From positions 1-7,383 of the forward strand of contig NZ_JAFFPU010000015.1 of NCBI RefSeq assembly GCF_016919175.1: DNA of 7,383 bases, written 5' to 3'. Below the pieces are notes generated by a model. The model made no database searches. It saw only the letters and a list, made by a program, of their open reading frames with translations, and was not told where the DNA came from. Made by a program: the position numbers and the translations under genes. Positions within the stretch are counted from its first letter, which is position 1. Each line of letters begins with the position of its first letter. Below, piece by piece: positions 1 to 5,112 of the stretch. Source of the DNA: Leptospira ainlahdjerensis. GTDB taxonomy: Bacteria > Spirochaetota > Leptospiria > Leptospirales > Leptospiraceae.

Positions 1-2
1 TA

Positions 3-1307
3 GGCAGACATGAAATGCAATCCGCAGAAGCGTCGAGGATTTGGAGAGAACCTTATTCCAATTCGACACACATGGTGGATGCGTCAGTTGCAAGTCGATA
101 CTATCTGAATCCTCGCGGACGAATTGAACATCGAGGGTTCTTAGATCTTAAGGACGAAGAGACTGCAATGCTTAAAGACAATCTTATTAAGGTTTGGATC
201 TATGCACTCGTCGACGTTTATTCAAAGGCTTTCGTTCTTCGCGCTTACGGTGGTAAACCTTTAACTCTCGGTGCTAAACATCGCGGGGAAAATACAACCG
301 ACTATTTCGACTTTTTTAAATATGTCTGGTTACCGAAAAAAGATCGGAGAAATCCGTTTGAAGGAATTCCTGAATATCTGTATTCCGATAAAGGTTCCGG
401 ATTGATTGGGGCGAAAGGGGCGCTTACTCGTTTAGGAATCACAGTCAGGATGCACACTGCAGGTCGTCCGAAAGCGAAAGGTCCTGTGGAAAGAAGGATC
501 GGGATTTTTAAGAATATCATAGAACCTGCTATTGATGGGAAGAGATTTAGCGACTTAGAAGAGTTCAACGATTTTTTGAATCTCTATGTAATCCATGAAA
601 ATCAACTACGCGGAACGTTCGACCTTTGGCTGTCAGGAACAAAAATTAAACCGGTTCGAAGAGTTACTGAAGAGAACTTTTATGATGCTACTGTCGCTTT
701 TGATAATCGAGTCGTAAATAACTACGGATGTATTGAATATCGAAATCATTCTTACGGAGTAGCCCTTGACCTCGTTGGACAAAAAATCACTCTCTTTAAA
801 GACAGAGAAGGCAACCTCGTAGCCGAAGATAGATTAGGAAATCTTTATATATGTAATCCAGACGGCGCACGAAGCATTTCGCAGGCTACCGGATTTGAAA
901 CGCAATCAGCGGAAAACTGGAAGAAAACGGATAGGATGCGATTACGAGAATCGATTCGTGAAGGTGCTAAGAAACAACGCAAAATCTCAACAATCGAAGA
1001 CCTCTATCCAGAATCAGAACTTAAAAATCTTAGATACTTCCCTGCAAACACGGTTTCGGTAGAGATTCCTGCGACTATGGCACCGGCGGAATTTCCAGAT
1101 ACCGAATCAGCTTGGAGTTATATCGAAAGAAGACTCCTTGCCTATCGTTCCGAAATGCCAGAACAGCTTGTAGGTGCAATCCAACAACGCCTTGAATCAA
1201 GCATTTCCCTTAGAGGAAGTATCTCAAATGAAGAAGTATACGATCTTTTGAATATACTTAACAACATCGATTTCGAAATCAAAGACAAACAGGAGAACGC
1301 GGAATGA
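3..1307 (+). CDS. Mu/TnsB-like DDE transposase, 5' end cut by window edge
   Basis: This gene encodes the recombinase that would cut and join the prophage ends during integration and replicative transposition. The frame is open to the left edge (codons for G-R-H-E precede the ATG at 15), so that ATG is probably internal and the N-terminal end-binding domains lie outside the window. Numbering from the ATG at 15, the RNase H-like core shows the first Asp at D22 (HMVDAS), a conserved D67 (ALVDVYS), the second catalytic Asp D125 (YLYSDKGSG) and the catalytic Glu E159 (KGPVERRIG). A Mu-transposase C-terminal beta-barrel follows at about 225-283 (AFDNRVVNNYGCIEYRNHSY, then VGQKITLFKD). A basic stretch near 317-324 (GAKKQRK) may match the DNA- and B-binding tail of MuA. 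The D125-E159 gap is about 33 residues, closer to TnsB than to MuA as I remember them. The next gene overlaps by ATGA. Confidence 0.9.
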   Translation, partial: GRHEMQSAEASRIWREPYSNSTHMVDASVASRYYLNPRGRIEHRGFLDLKDEETAMLKDNLIKVWIYALVDVYSKAFVLRAYGGKPLTLGAKHRGENTTDYFDFFKYVWLPKKDRRNPFEGIPEYLYSDKGSGLIGAKGALTRLGITVRMHTAGRPKAKGPVERRIGIFKNIIEPAIDGKRFSDLEEFNDFLNLYVIHENQLRGTFDLWLSGTKIKPVRRVTEENFYDATVAFDNRVVNNYGCIEYRNHSYGVALDLVGQKITLFKDREGNLVAEDRLGNLYICNPDGARSISQATGFETQSAENWKKTDRMRLRESIREGAKKQRKISTIEDLYPESELKNLRYFPANTVSVEIPATMAPAEFPDTESAWSYIERRLLAYRSEMPEQLVGAIQQRLESSISLRGSISNEEVYDLLNILNNIDFEIKDKQENAE

Positions 1308-2308
1308 ACTTCGTCGATACAGAAAACACAAATAAGGTTATTAGAGCAATCAAGCAGACCGTAGACGGTTCACACTGGGAGTGTATCGTAGGACACGTTG
1401 GAGCAGGTAAAACTTTTCTCTATGAACACATGCTTCATTTTTGGAGAGATTATCCAAATAAGTTTCAAGTAATCGAAATGGGAAGATGTTATGAAAGTTT
1501 TGATTATAACATCAATCAGATTATGAAAGTGATGATCTCAGAACTTGCTCCCGATAGAGAGATCCCTGGAAACGCTCACGCAAAACAACTTATTCTTCGA
1601 GAAATTTTAACCACGGCTTTCAAAAGAAAGAGAAAGATCATTCTCTTATTCGATGAGTCTCAAGCTCTTTCAGGTAAACTGCTTAGAGATCTAAAAAAGA
1701 TTCATGAAATCAGTATTCCCGAAAAAGAAAATCTTTTCTCAATTGTTATGTTCGGAAAAAACGAAGGTCCTTGGCTCCGATCCTTATTGAAGACTCAGGA
1801 AATCGGATGGAGAATTCGTAAGACAAACTTGGAGCCGCTTAAGGATACCGAAGTCCTTTCATTTGCAGGGGACGCATTTGATGTTAGATTTGAATCCGGA
1901 CAGAATGGACAAAAGACACGTCAAATTTTTATTCAGAACACATTTCCAACTCCTCTCGGAGTGAAGCATCAAATTCGAAAAATCGAAAGAACGTTTATCG
2001 GATGGAACCGTGTTCTTACTTACGAGCAAGCAAAAATAATCTTTCCACAATCCTTTGGAGAGATACTCAAAAAACTTAAAATTACTCAACGCGAAGTAGC
2101 AAGAAGAGTCCGAGAAATCACGGGTAAAGATTTAAGCAAAGCCGCAATCTCTACCTATCTAAGCGGTGACGAAGGTGACATTAAGAAATCAAGGCTGAGT
2201 CTCGATGGTCATAAGATAACGATGGAAGCCGCAATGGATTTAATCAGAGACCGTTCACCAGGTGATGTTCAATCTGCGGAAGTCCTCCTAAGATCAGCAA
2301 ACGAATAA
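1304..2308 (+). CDS. MuB-like AAA+ ATPase, transposition target selector, with C-terminal HTH
   Basis: This is the likely partner of the transposase: an ATP-dependent DNA-binding protein that selects target DNA and stimulates strand transfer. The 334-residue product has Walker A GHVGAGKT (30-37), Walker B KIILLFDESQ (111-120, D117/E118), a sensor-1-like IVMFGKN (147-153) and candidate arginine fingers R170/R172. The segment 215-250 (TPLGVKHQIRKIERTF onward) aligns by eye with the post-ATPase helices of MuB. Unlike MuB, the ATPase core begins almost at residue 1, and a helix-turn-helix-like segment lies at the C-terminus (about 249-290, LKITQREVARRVREITGKD then AISTYLSG). The start has AGGAG at 1291-1295, 8 nt upstream, and overlaps the transposase stop by ATGA, which supports translational coupling. 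Tn7 TnsC and IS21 IstB are related alternatives, but the neighbourhood favours a Mu-type B protein. Confidence 0.88.
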   Translation: MNFVDTENTNKVIRAIKQTVDGSHWECIVGHVGAGKTFLYEHMLHFWRDYPNKFQVIEMGRCYESFDYNINQIMKVMISELAPDREIPGNAHAKQLILREILTTAFKRKRKIILLFDESQALSGKLLRDLKKIHEISIPEKENLFSIVMFGKNEGPWLRSLLKTQEIGWRIRKTNLEPLKDTEVLSFAGDAFDVRFESGQNGQKTRQIFIQNTFPTPLGVKHQIRKIERTFIGWNRVLTYEQAKIIFPQSFGEILKKLKITQREVARRVREITGKDLSKAAISTYLSGDEGDIKKSRLSLDGHKITMEAAMDLIRDRSPGDVQSAEVLLRSANE

Positions 2309-2310
2309 CG

Positions 2311-2326
2311 CAATATTTTAATATTG
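2311..2326. repeat. short inverted repeat before the coiled-coil gene
   Basis: CAATATT (2311-2317) and AATATTG (2320-2326) form a 7-bp dyad with a 2-nt spacer in the 27-nt gap between the ATPase stop and the ATG at 2336. The right arm touches the GAGAGG ribosome binding site (2326-2331). It could be a small operator or a weak hairpin affecting ribosome access. An AT-rich dyad of this size is expected by chance in a window this long, so only its intergenic position gives it weight. Confidence 0.3.
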
Positions 2327-2335
2327 AGAGGTAAC

Positions 2336-2662
2336 ATGAAAATCGCAAACCAGGAAGAACACAGCAACGCTCTGCAAAGAGTAGCCGAAGTCAAAAAACA
2401 GATCTCTGAATTTAAAACGAATTCAGGGGATCTTGAAACAGAGGTAGCTCTTTTAGAGGAGGAGAAGAAAGAAACCATCAAACGTTTAGAAGAAGAGAAG
2501 AAAACAGAGATTCAAGGAATCGATGACAAAATCAAAACCCTGAAAGATCGATTGAAAACCGCTAAAGAAGAACAGAAGCAAAATCTTAAAACACTTGAAA
2601 GTGAACTTAAAGAACTTCAATCCGCTTTAGGCGAGTTCGTAGTGGATCAAGTCGCGGTATAA
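2336..2662 (+). CDS. charged coiled-coil protein of unknown function
   Basis: I do not recognise this 108-residue product. It is almost entirely Glu/Lys-rich helix. Residues 13-98 carry heptad-like leucine, valine and isoleucine spacing (VAEVKKQISEF, LETEVALLEEEKKE, LKTLESELKELQSALGEF), which predicts one long coiled coil, and there is no signal peptide or membrane segment. The ATG at 2336 is preferred because GAGAGG (2326-2331) lies just upstream; a TTG at 2324 would add four residues but falls inside the inverted repeat and lacks its own site. It sits 27 nt after the ATPase gene and 15 nt before an H1-like gene, with gam next. It may act with Gam or the basic protein on DNA, but that is only a guess from position. 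Confidence 0.75.
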   Translation: MKIANQEEHSNALQRVAEVKKQISEFKTNSGDLETEVALLEEEKKETIKRLEEEKKTEIQGIDDKIKTLKDRLKTAKEEQKQNLKTLESELKELQSALGEFVVDQVAV

Positions 2663-2677
2663 AGGAAGGAAAAACGT

Positions 2678-2842
2678 ATGGCGATTGCAAAGAAGAAAAA
2701 GGTTGCGAAGAAGAAAGTCGCTACCAAGAAAACGGGAAAGAAGAAGGGAAGAAATAAGGTTCCACCTGTAAAAGTAGTTCCTTCTTCCACAAGTGGAGTC
2801 GCGGTAGACATGACTCCTGAGAATTCGGAAACCAAAGAATAG
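2678..2842 (+). CDS. small histone-H1-like lysine-rich protein
   Basis: This 54-residue protein has a very basic N-terminal half with repeated KKK(V/T)A units (MAIAKKKKVAKKKVATKK, then KKKGR) and a Pro/Val/Ser linker ending in a mildly acidic tail (DMTPENSETKE). Such composition resembles the Lys/Ala repeat tails of bacterial H1-like nucleoid proteins (Hc1/AlgP type), so non-specific DNA binding in the cytoplasm is a reasonable inference. The start ATG has AAGGAAGGA (2662-2670) 7 nt upstream, overlapping the preceding stop. The stop codon TAG at 2840-2842 overlaps the AGGAGG site of gam. The gene is small enough for automatic callers to miss. Low-complexity composition prevents a firm family assignment. 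Confidence 0.7.
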   Translation: MAIAKKKKVAKKKVATKKTGKKKGRNKVPPVKVVPSSTSGVAVDMTPENSETKE

Positions 2843-2851
2843 GAGGTCATC

Positions 2852-3445
2852 GTGGCTACAAAGAAGAAGACGAGTAAAAATCATTTAGTCGATTTACCGG
2901 ATAACAACTATCTAAACCGCGATGACCTCACCCAAGCTGTGCAACAGCTTGGGGAGTTCAAACGCCAGAGAGATCGAATCACGAGCAAAACAGACGACCA
3001 AATCAGCAAGCTTCAAAACGATCTTCAGGAAGAGATTTCTCCATTGGACTTAAAAATCCAGCACATTGCGTCTGGGATAAAACACTTTGTGGATCACCAT
3101 AAGGAAGAACTCTTCCCAGATCCAGAGTATAAAACCTGCAAGTTGACAACCGGATCTTTAAAACTTAGGAGAATTCCAGCCAGTGTGAAGACAAGAGCTA
3201 CGCAAAAATTCTTTGAAAGAATACTTTCAGAGAATGGTCTTCTCGAAAAGTTTAACAACCTCGTTTCTCGATTAAGCGGAGTCTTTCTTCGAGTCAAGTT
3301 GGAGTTGAACAAAGAGCAAATCCTTGCGGAACCTCTTAAAGCAATGCAGAAAATCGGGGTCGAACTCAACGAAGAATCCGAACGCTTATACATTTCTCCT
3401 TCAGAGACGGATGTAGAAATCGAAGCAATCGGAGACGCCGCATGA
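2852..3445 (+). CDS. gam: Gam-like host-nuclease inhibitor
   Basis: Mu Gam is a Ku-like dimer that binds double-stranded DNA ends and shields them from host exonucleases such as RecBCD. The 197-residue product matches the family layout: an N-terminal helix/coiled coil (about 25-85, [18 protein letters not shown] to [20 protein letters not shown]), the beta segment [20 protein letters not shown] (93-112, the family's 'K..tG.v.wR..P.sV'), a helix, then [14 protein letters not shown] (148-161) and [15 protein letters not shown] (169-183). Mu Gam is 174 residues; the extra length here is mostly a Lys-rich N-terminus ([10 protein letters not shown]). The start is GTG at 2852, set by a perfect AGGAGG at 2841-2846 five nt upstream. 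A strong hairpin lies inside the gene at 2931-2953. The next gene overlaps by ATGA. Confidence 0.88.
   Translation: MATKKKTSKNHLVDLPDNNYLNRDDLTQAVQQLGEFKRQRDRITSKTDDQISKLQNDLQEEISPLDLKIQHIASGIKHFVDHHKEELFPDPEYKTCKLTTGSLKLRRIPASVKTRATQKFFERILSENGLLEKFNNLVSRLSGVFLRVKLELNKEQILAEPLKAMQKIGVELNEESERLYISPSETDVEIEAIGDAA
2931..2953. repeat. perfect 10-bp hairpin inside gam
   Basis: CCCAAGCTGT (2931-2940) and ACAGCTTGGG (2944-2953) are perfect reverse complements separated by the 3-nt loop GCA. The arm has five or more G/C pairs, so a stable RNA hairpin is expected about 80 nt into the gam message. No T-run follows, so it is not an intrinsic terminator. It could slow ribosomes, protect mRNA ends, or be a DNA operator. 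The codons involved (residues 27-35, TQAVQQLGE) give no obvious protein-level reason for the symmetry. Confidence 0.6.
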
Positions 3446-3597
3446 GCAATCAGATTCCACAGGATGTTCGTGAGGTTCTGGAGAAAATCCAGGACCTTGC
3501 CGCGAGCGATTGCAACCACAGCGAAAACGTCGATGAAATATTTCATCTAACGGATGGGGTTTTAACAAAGTATGCCGAGGCAGAAACGGCTTCCTGA
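3442..3597 (+). CDS. small acidic protein of unknown function
   Basis: I do not recognise this 51-residue product ([20 protein letters not shown]...). It is acidic and predicted mostly helical, with two amphipathic segments (about 7-21 and 31-49), a single Cys and no membrane segment. Its ATG overlaps the gam stop as ATGA (3442-3445), so translation is probably coupled to gam. It fills a gap that would otherwise look intergenic, and its stop is only 3 nt before the next ATG. The exact junctions on both sides are the main support for calling it real. Confidence 0.6.
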   Translation: MSNQIPQDVREVLEKIQDLAASDCNHSENVDEIFHLTDGVLTKYAEAETAS

Positions 3598-3600
3598 GCT

Positions 3601-3819
3601 ATGAGTAACGAAGAGGGTTCCATTGATATAAAGCGATCGGAGGACCTTTGGATCGATCACTGTGAAGATTTCCTCCGACGTGGGAAAATACTAAAACGCT
3701 GGAATGAACTTCCGGAGTATATAAAGACCGAGAGAATGAAAGAATATTACATTGAGTTAAAGAGGAGAATAGAAAGCAATGAACGTTCCAATGAAAATAA
3801 AAGAGAGTATGTTAGTTGA
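3601..3819 (+). CDS. small unknown protein, first copy of a duplicated domain
   Basis: This 72-residue protein is of unknown function. Residues 16-57 (DLWIDHCEDFLRRGKILKRW, then NELPEYIKTERMKEYYIELKRR) are clearly related to residues 27-68 of the next gene, sharing the pattern R..LR..G.(I/L)K.W.E(L/V)PE..KT.R...YYI.LKRR. The two genes therefore arose by tandem duplication. After the domain only a low-complexity tail remains (ESNERSNENKREYVS). The ATG follows the preceding stop by 3 nt with only a weak GAG upstream, so reinitiation is likely. The 3' end overlaps the next gene by 41 nt in another frame. It may be an intact small gene or the shortened copy of the pair. Confidence 0.6.
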   Translation: MSNEEGSIDIKRSEDLWIDHCEDFLRRGKILKRWNELPEYIKTERMKEYYIELKRRIESNERSNENKREYVS

Positions 3820-4204
3820 TCGTATGGAATATCGCATACGATTCAGAATGAAAGAGAGTATGTTGGTTGAACGTTTAGAACGTCACCTACGATTCAGTGG
3901 GGAGCTGAAACCTTGGAAGGAAGTTCCAGAAAACTTAAAAACATATCGTGTGAGAAAATATTACATAAAGTTAAAGAGAAGGGTTAGCAATATGATAATT
4001 CCAAAAAGCACAGTAGGAAAATACAGAGCGATTTCATCTCTACTTTACGAAATTCGTCATGCGCTCTTTTTTATGAAGATCAGTAAAGAGGATCGACTCT
4101 ATTTAGAAAATTATAAAGTCCCTCTTGAACAAGAATGGAACGCCCTATTCAAAGCAATCGAAACCGATCATAAATTTTTAAAATCCTCAAAATTTTATTC
4201 TTGA
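3779..4204 (+). CDS. unknown protein, second copy of the duplicated domain plus C-terminal helical part
   Basis: This 141-residue protein is of unknown function. Residues 27-68 (SMLVERLERHLRFSGELKPW, then KEVPENLKTYRVRKYYIKLKRR) repeat the domain of the upstream gene. Residues 75-136 form a separate helical region with aromatic and charged residues (YRAISSLLYEIRHALFFMKI, then LEQEWNALFKAIETDHKF). The N-terminal stretch 8-23 is an extra partial repeat (KESMLVDRMEYRIRFR against KESMLVERLERHLRFS) made by a 51-bp direct repeat. AGGAG at 3763-3767 lies 11 nt before the ATG at 3779. Internal ATGs at 3791, 3809, 3824, 3848 and 3860 have poorer sites but would shorten the 41-nt overlap, so the start is uncertain. 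No catalytic motif is visible. Confidence 0.6.
   Translation: MNVPMKIKESMLVDRMEYRIRFRMKESMLVERLERHLRFSGELKPWKEVPENLKTYRVRKYYIKLKRRVSNMIIPKSTVGKYRAISSLLYEIRHALFFMKISKEDRLYLENYKVPLEQEWNALFKAIETDHKFLKSSKFYS
3800..3897 (+). repeat. 51-bp imperfect tandem direct repeat
   Basis: AAAGAGAGTATGTT begins at 3800 and again at 3851, and TACGATTCAG ends the units at 3837-3846 and 3888-3897, so both landmarks are exactly 51 bp apart. Because 51 is a multiple of three, the reading frame is preserved and the repeat shows at protein level. The interior of the unit (after GTTGGTTGA/GTTAGTTGA) has diverged. The repeat sits across the stop of the upstream gene and the start of the duplicated domain in the second gene. 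Confidence 0.75.
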
Positions 4205-4215
4205 GAAAAGAAATT

Positions 4216-4365
4216 ATGAATAGAGAGCAACAGAATATCAATTTTATTCAAGCATACGACCTCCTCGATTCGGATTCCAAAACTGCAATTATGAAACTTA
4301 CCGAACTTGGTTGGTCCGTTAAAGAGTGGGAATTTAAGGATGATACTTGGAGAAAGAACGCATGA
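4216..4365 (+). CDS. small unknown protein
   Basis: I do not recognise this 49-residue product (MNREQQNINFIQAYDLLDSD...WRKNA). It has a helical N-terminal part and a Trp-rich C-terminal segment (LGWSVKEWEFKDDTW, about 31-45), without membrane segment or cysteines. The ATG lies 11 nt after the preceding stop with a weak purine-rich site (GAGAAAAG, 4203-4210). The stop overlaps the next gene's ATG as ATGA (4362-4365), which supports it as a genuine link in the operon. Without it the 4205-4361 interval would be empty, unlike the rest of the window. Confidence 0.55.
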   Translation: MNREQQNINFIQAYDLLDSDSKTAIMKLTELGWSVKEWEFKDDTWRKNA

Positions 4366-4559
4366 GCATTGTCAGAAACCCATTAGATCCAGAAGCATTC
4401 TGGACTATTCATGAACGTGTTGGAGTTTACGCGTTTATTCCAAGAGTAAACGAACCAAGCAATAACCTTATGAGACCGATTGGATTCGAAAGACAGAGTG
4501 AAATCATAATCGTATCGGATCTCGATGAACTTTCGATAAAGAGGAGAAATGAAGAATGA
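4362..4559 (+). CDS. small unknown protein
   Basis: This 65-residue protein is not recognised. It contains a probable beta-rich core (VGVYAFIPRVNE at 19-30, then IGFERQSEIIIVSDLDEL at 39-56) and ends in a charged tail (KRRNEE). The ATG at 4362 is preferred over an in-frame TTG at 4347, because it forms the ATGA overlap with the upstream stop and has GGAG at 4349-4352 nine nt upstream. The TTG start would run back into the upstream coding region without a site of its own. The stop is shared with the next gene in a second ATGA overlap. Confidence 0.6.
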   Translation: MSIVRNPLDPEAFWTIHERVGVYAFIPRVNEPSNNLMRPIGFERQSEIIIVSDLDELSIKRRNEE

Positions 4560-4939
4560 ATCATCGGCAAGTTAGTCCAATCGTTGAAGGGAAGATGAGA
4601 GGAAATATCAAAGAACACCTTCCTGGCCCAAGACCAAACATTGAGCCTCCGCCACAAATTTCGGAACCACCTCTTCAAACTTTATCATCAGAGGATTTCA
4701 TCGATACTCTGAGAGATTGCGCTTTCATAAAGTTAGGACTCAATTACGTTCTCAATGTAATCGATCATCAGCTTGACAAGGGTAACGGCTTTAAAATCGA
4801 TCGTGAAACTGCCGATGTTATAAAGTCCGTTTCAGCTACCTTGCAAAACCGTATAGAAAAGCTGGAACGAATTGAATATCAGACTTTTAAGGAATCATTA
4901 TATGCAGGACCATCACCGACATCGAGGAAAATCCTATGA
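4556..4939 (+). CDS. unknown protein with proline-rich N-terminus
   Basis: This 127-residue protein is not recognised. Residues 22-40 are proline-rich and probably disordered (LPGPRPNIEPPPQISEPP). Residues 46-115 look helical and fairly hydrophobic (FIDTLRDCAFIKLGLNYVLN, then TADVIKSVSATLQNRIEKLERI) and may form a small helical bundle or a dimerising coil. The ATG overlaps the previous stop (ATGA, 4556-4559) and has GAGGAG at 4541-4546 nine nt upstream, a strong combination. The linker-plus-helix layout suggests a protein that docks to a partner, but no family is visible. Confidence 0.65.
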   Translation: MNHRQVSPIVEGKMRGNIKEHLPGPRPNIEPPPQISEPPLQTLSSEDFIDTLRDCAFIKLGLNYVLNVIDHQLDKGNGFKIDRETADVIKSVSATLQNRIEKLERIEYQTFKESLYAGPSPTSRKIL

Positions 4940-5112
4940 GTTCTTTCGAGTTGTTAGTATTGATTCTTGGATATAGCGTATTTTGGACTTTGTTGATTTG
5001 GTTTTGTGTTGGTCTATTTGCTCTCCTTCTTTGGTGGTTCGTATTCCATATTTTGTTTCGAGATCGAGTTTTAAAAAATAAGGAGGTTTGTAATCATGAA
5101 AACTCTAACTGA
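4936..5112 (+). CDS. small integral membrane protein
   Basis: This 58-residue product is strongly hydrophobic from about 6 to 41 (LLVLILGYSVFWTLLIW, then FCVGLFALLLWWFVFHILF), enough for two short or one long transmembrane segment, followed by a cytoplasm-type basic tail (RDRVLKNKE). Local composition changes from purine-rich to T/G-rich here, as expected for a membrane gene. The ATG overlaps the previous stop by ATGA (4936-4939) and has GAGGA at 4924-4928 seven nt upstream. The 3' end overlaps the ASCH gene by 17 nt and contains that gene's AGGAGG site. A holin-like or superinfection-exclusion peptide is possible but unproven; holins are usually late genes, so early position argues against one. 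Confidence 0.7.
   Translation: MSSFELLVLILGYSVFWTLLIWFCVGLFALLLWWFVFHILFRDRVLKNKEVCNHENSN

Noticed and set aside
302..568. 88-codon minus-strand frame inside the transposase
   Set aside because: It overlaps the catalytic core entirely and has no start signals.
948..957. 10-bp palindrome GAATCGATTC in the transposase gene
   Set aside because: Five-base half-sites of this kind are common by chance and it lies in well-supported coding sequence.
2627..2884. minus-strand frames opposite the H1-like gene, rich in Phe and Leu
   Set aside because: The hydrophobic runs are simply the complement of the AAG/GAA-rich plus strand (CTT, TTC codons), not a membrane protein gene.
3094..3546. 150-codon open frame on the minus strand
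   Set aside because: It lies opposite gam and the 3442 gene, has no ribosome binding site, and its product has no family-like pattern. The plus-strand reading is strongly supported.
3819..3842. 8-bp inverted repeat ATCGTATG/CATACGAT with 8-nt spacer at the stop of the 3601 gene
   Set aside because: A dyad of this size and spacing is expected about once or more by chance in a window this long, and it lies in the 51-bp repeat without other support as an operator.
4901..4975. 24-codon frame starting at ATG 4901 (MQDHHRHRGKS...)
   Set aside because: Very short, overlaps two better supported genes and lacks a convincing ribosome binding site.
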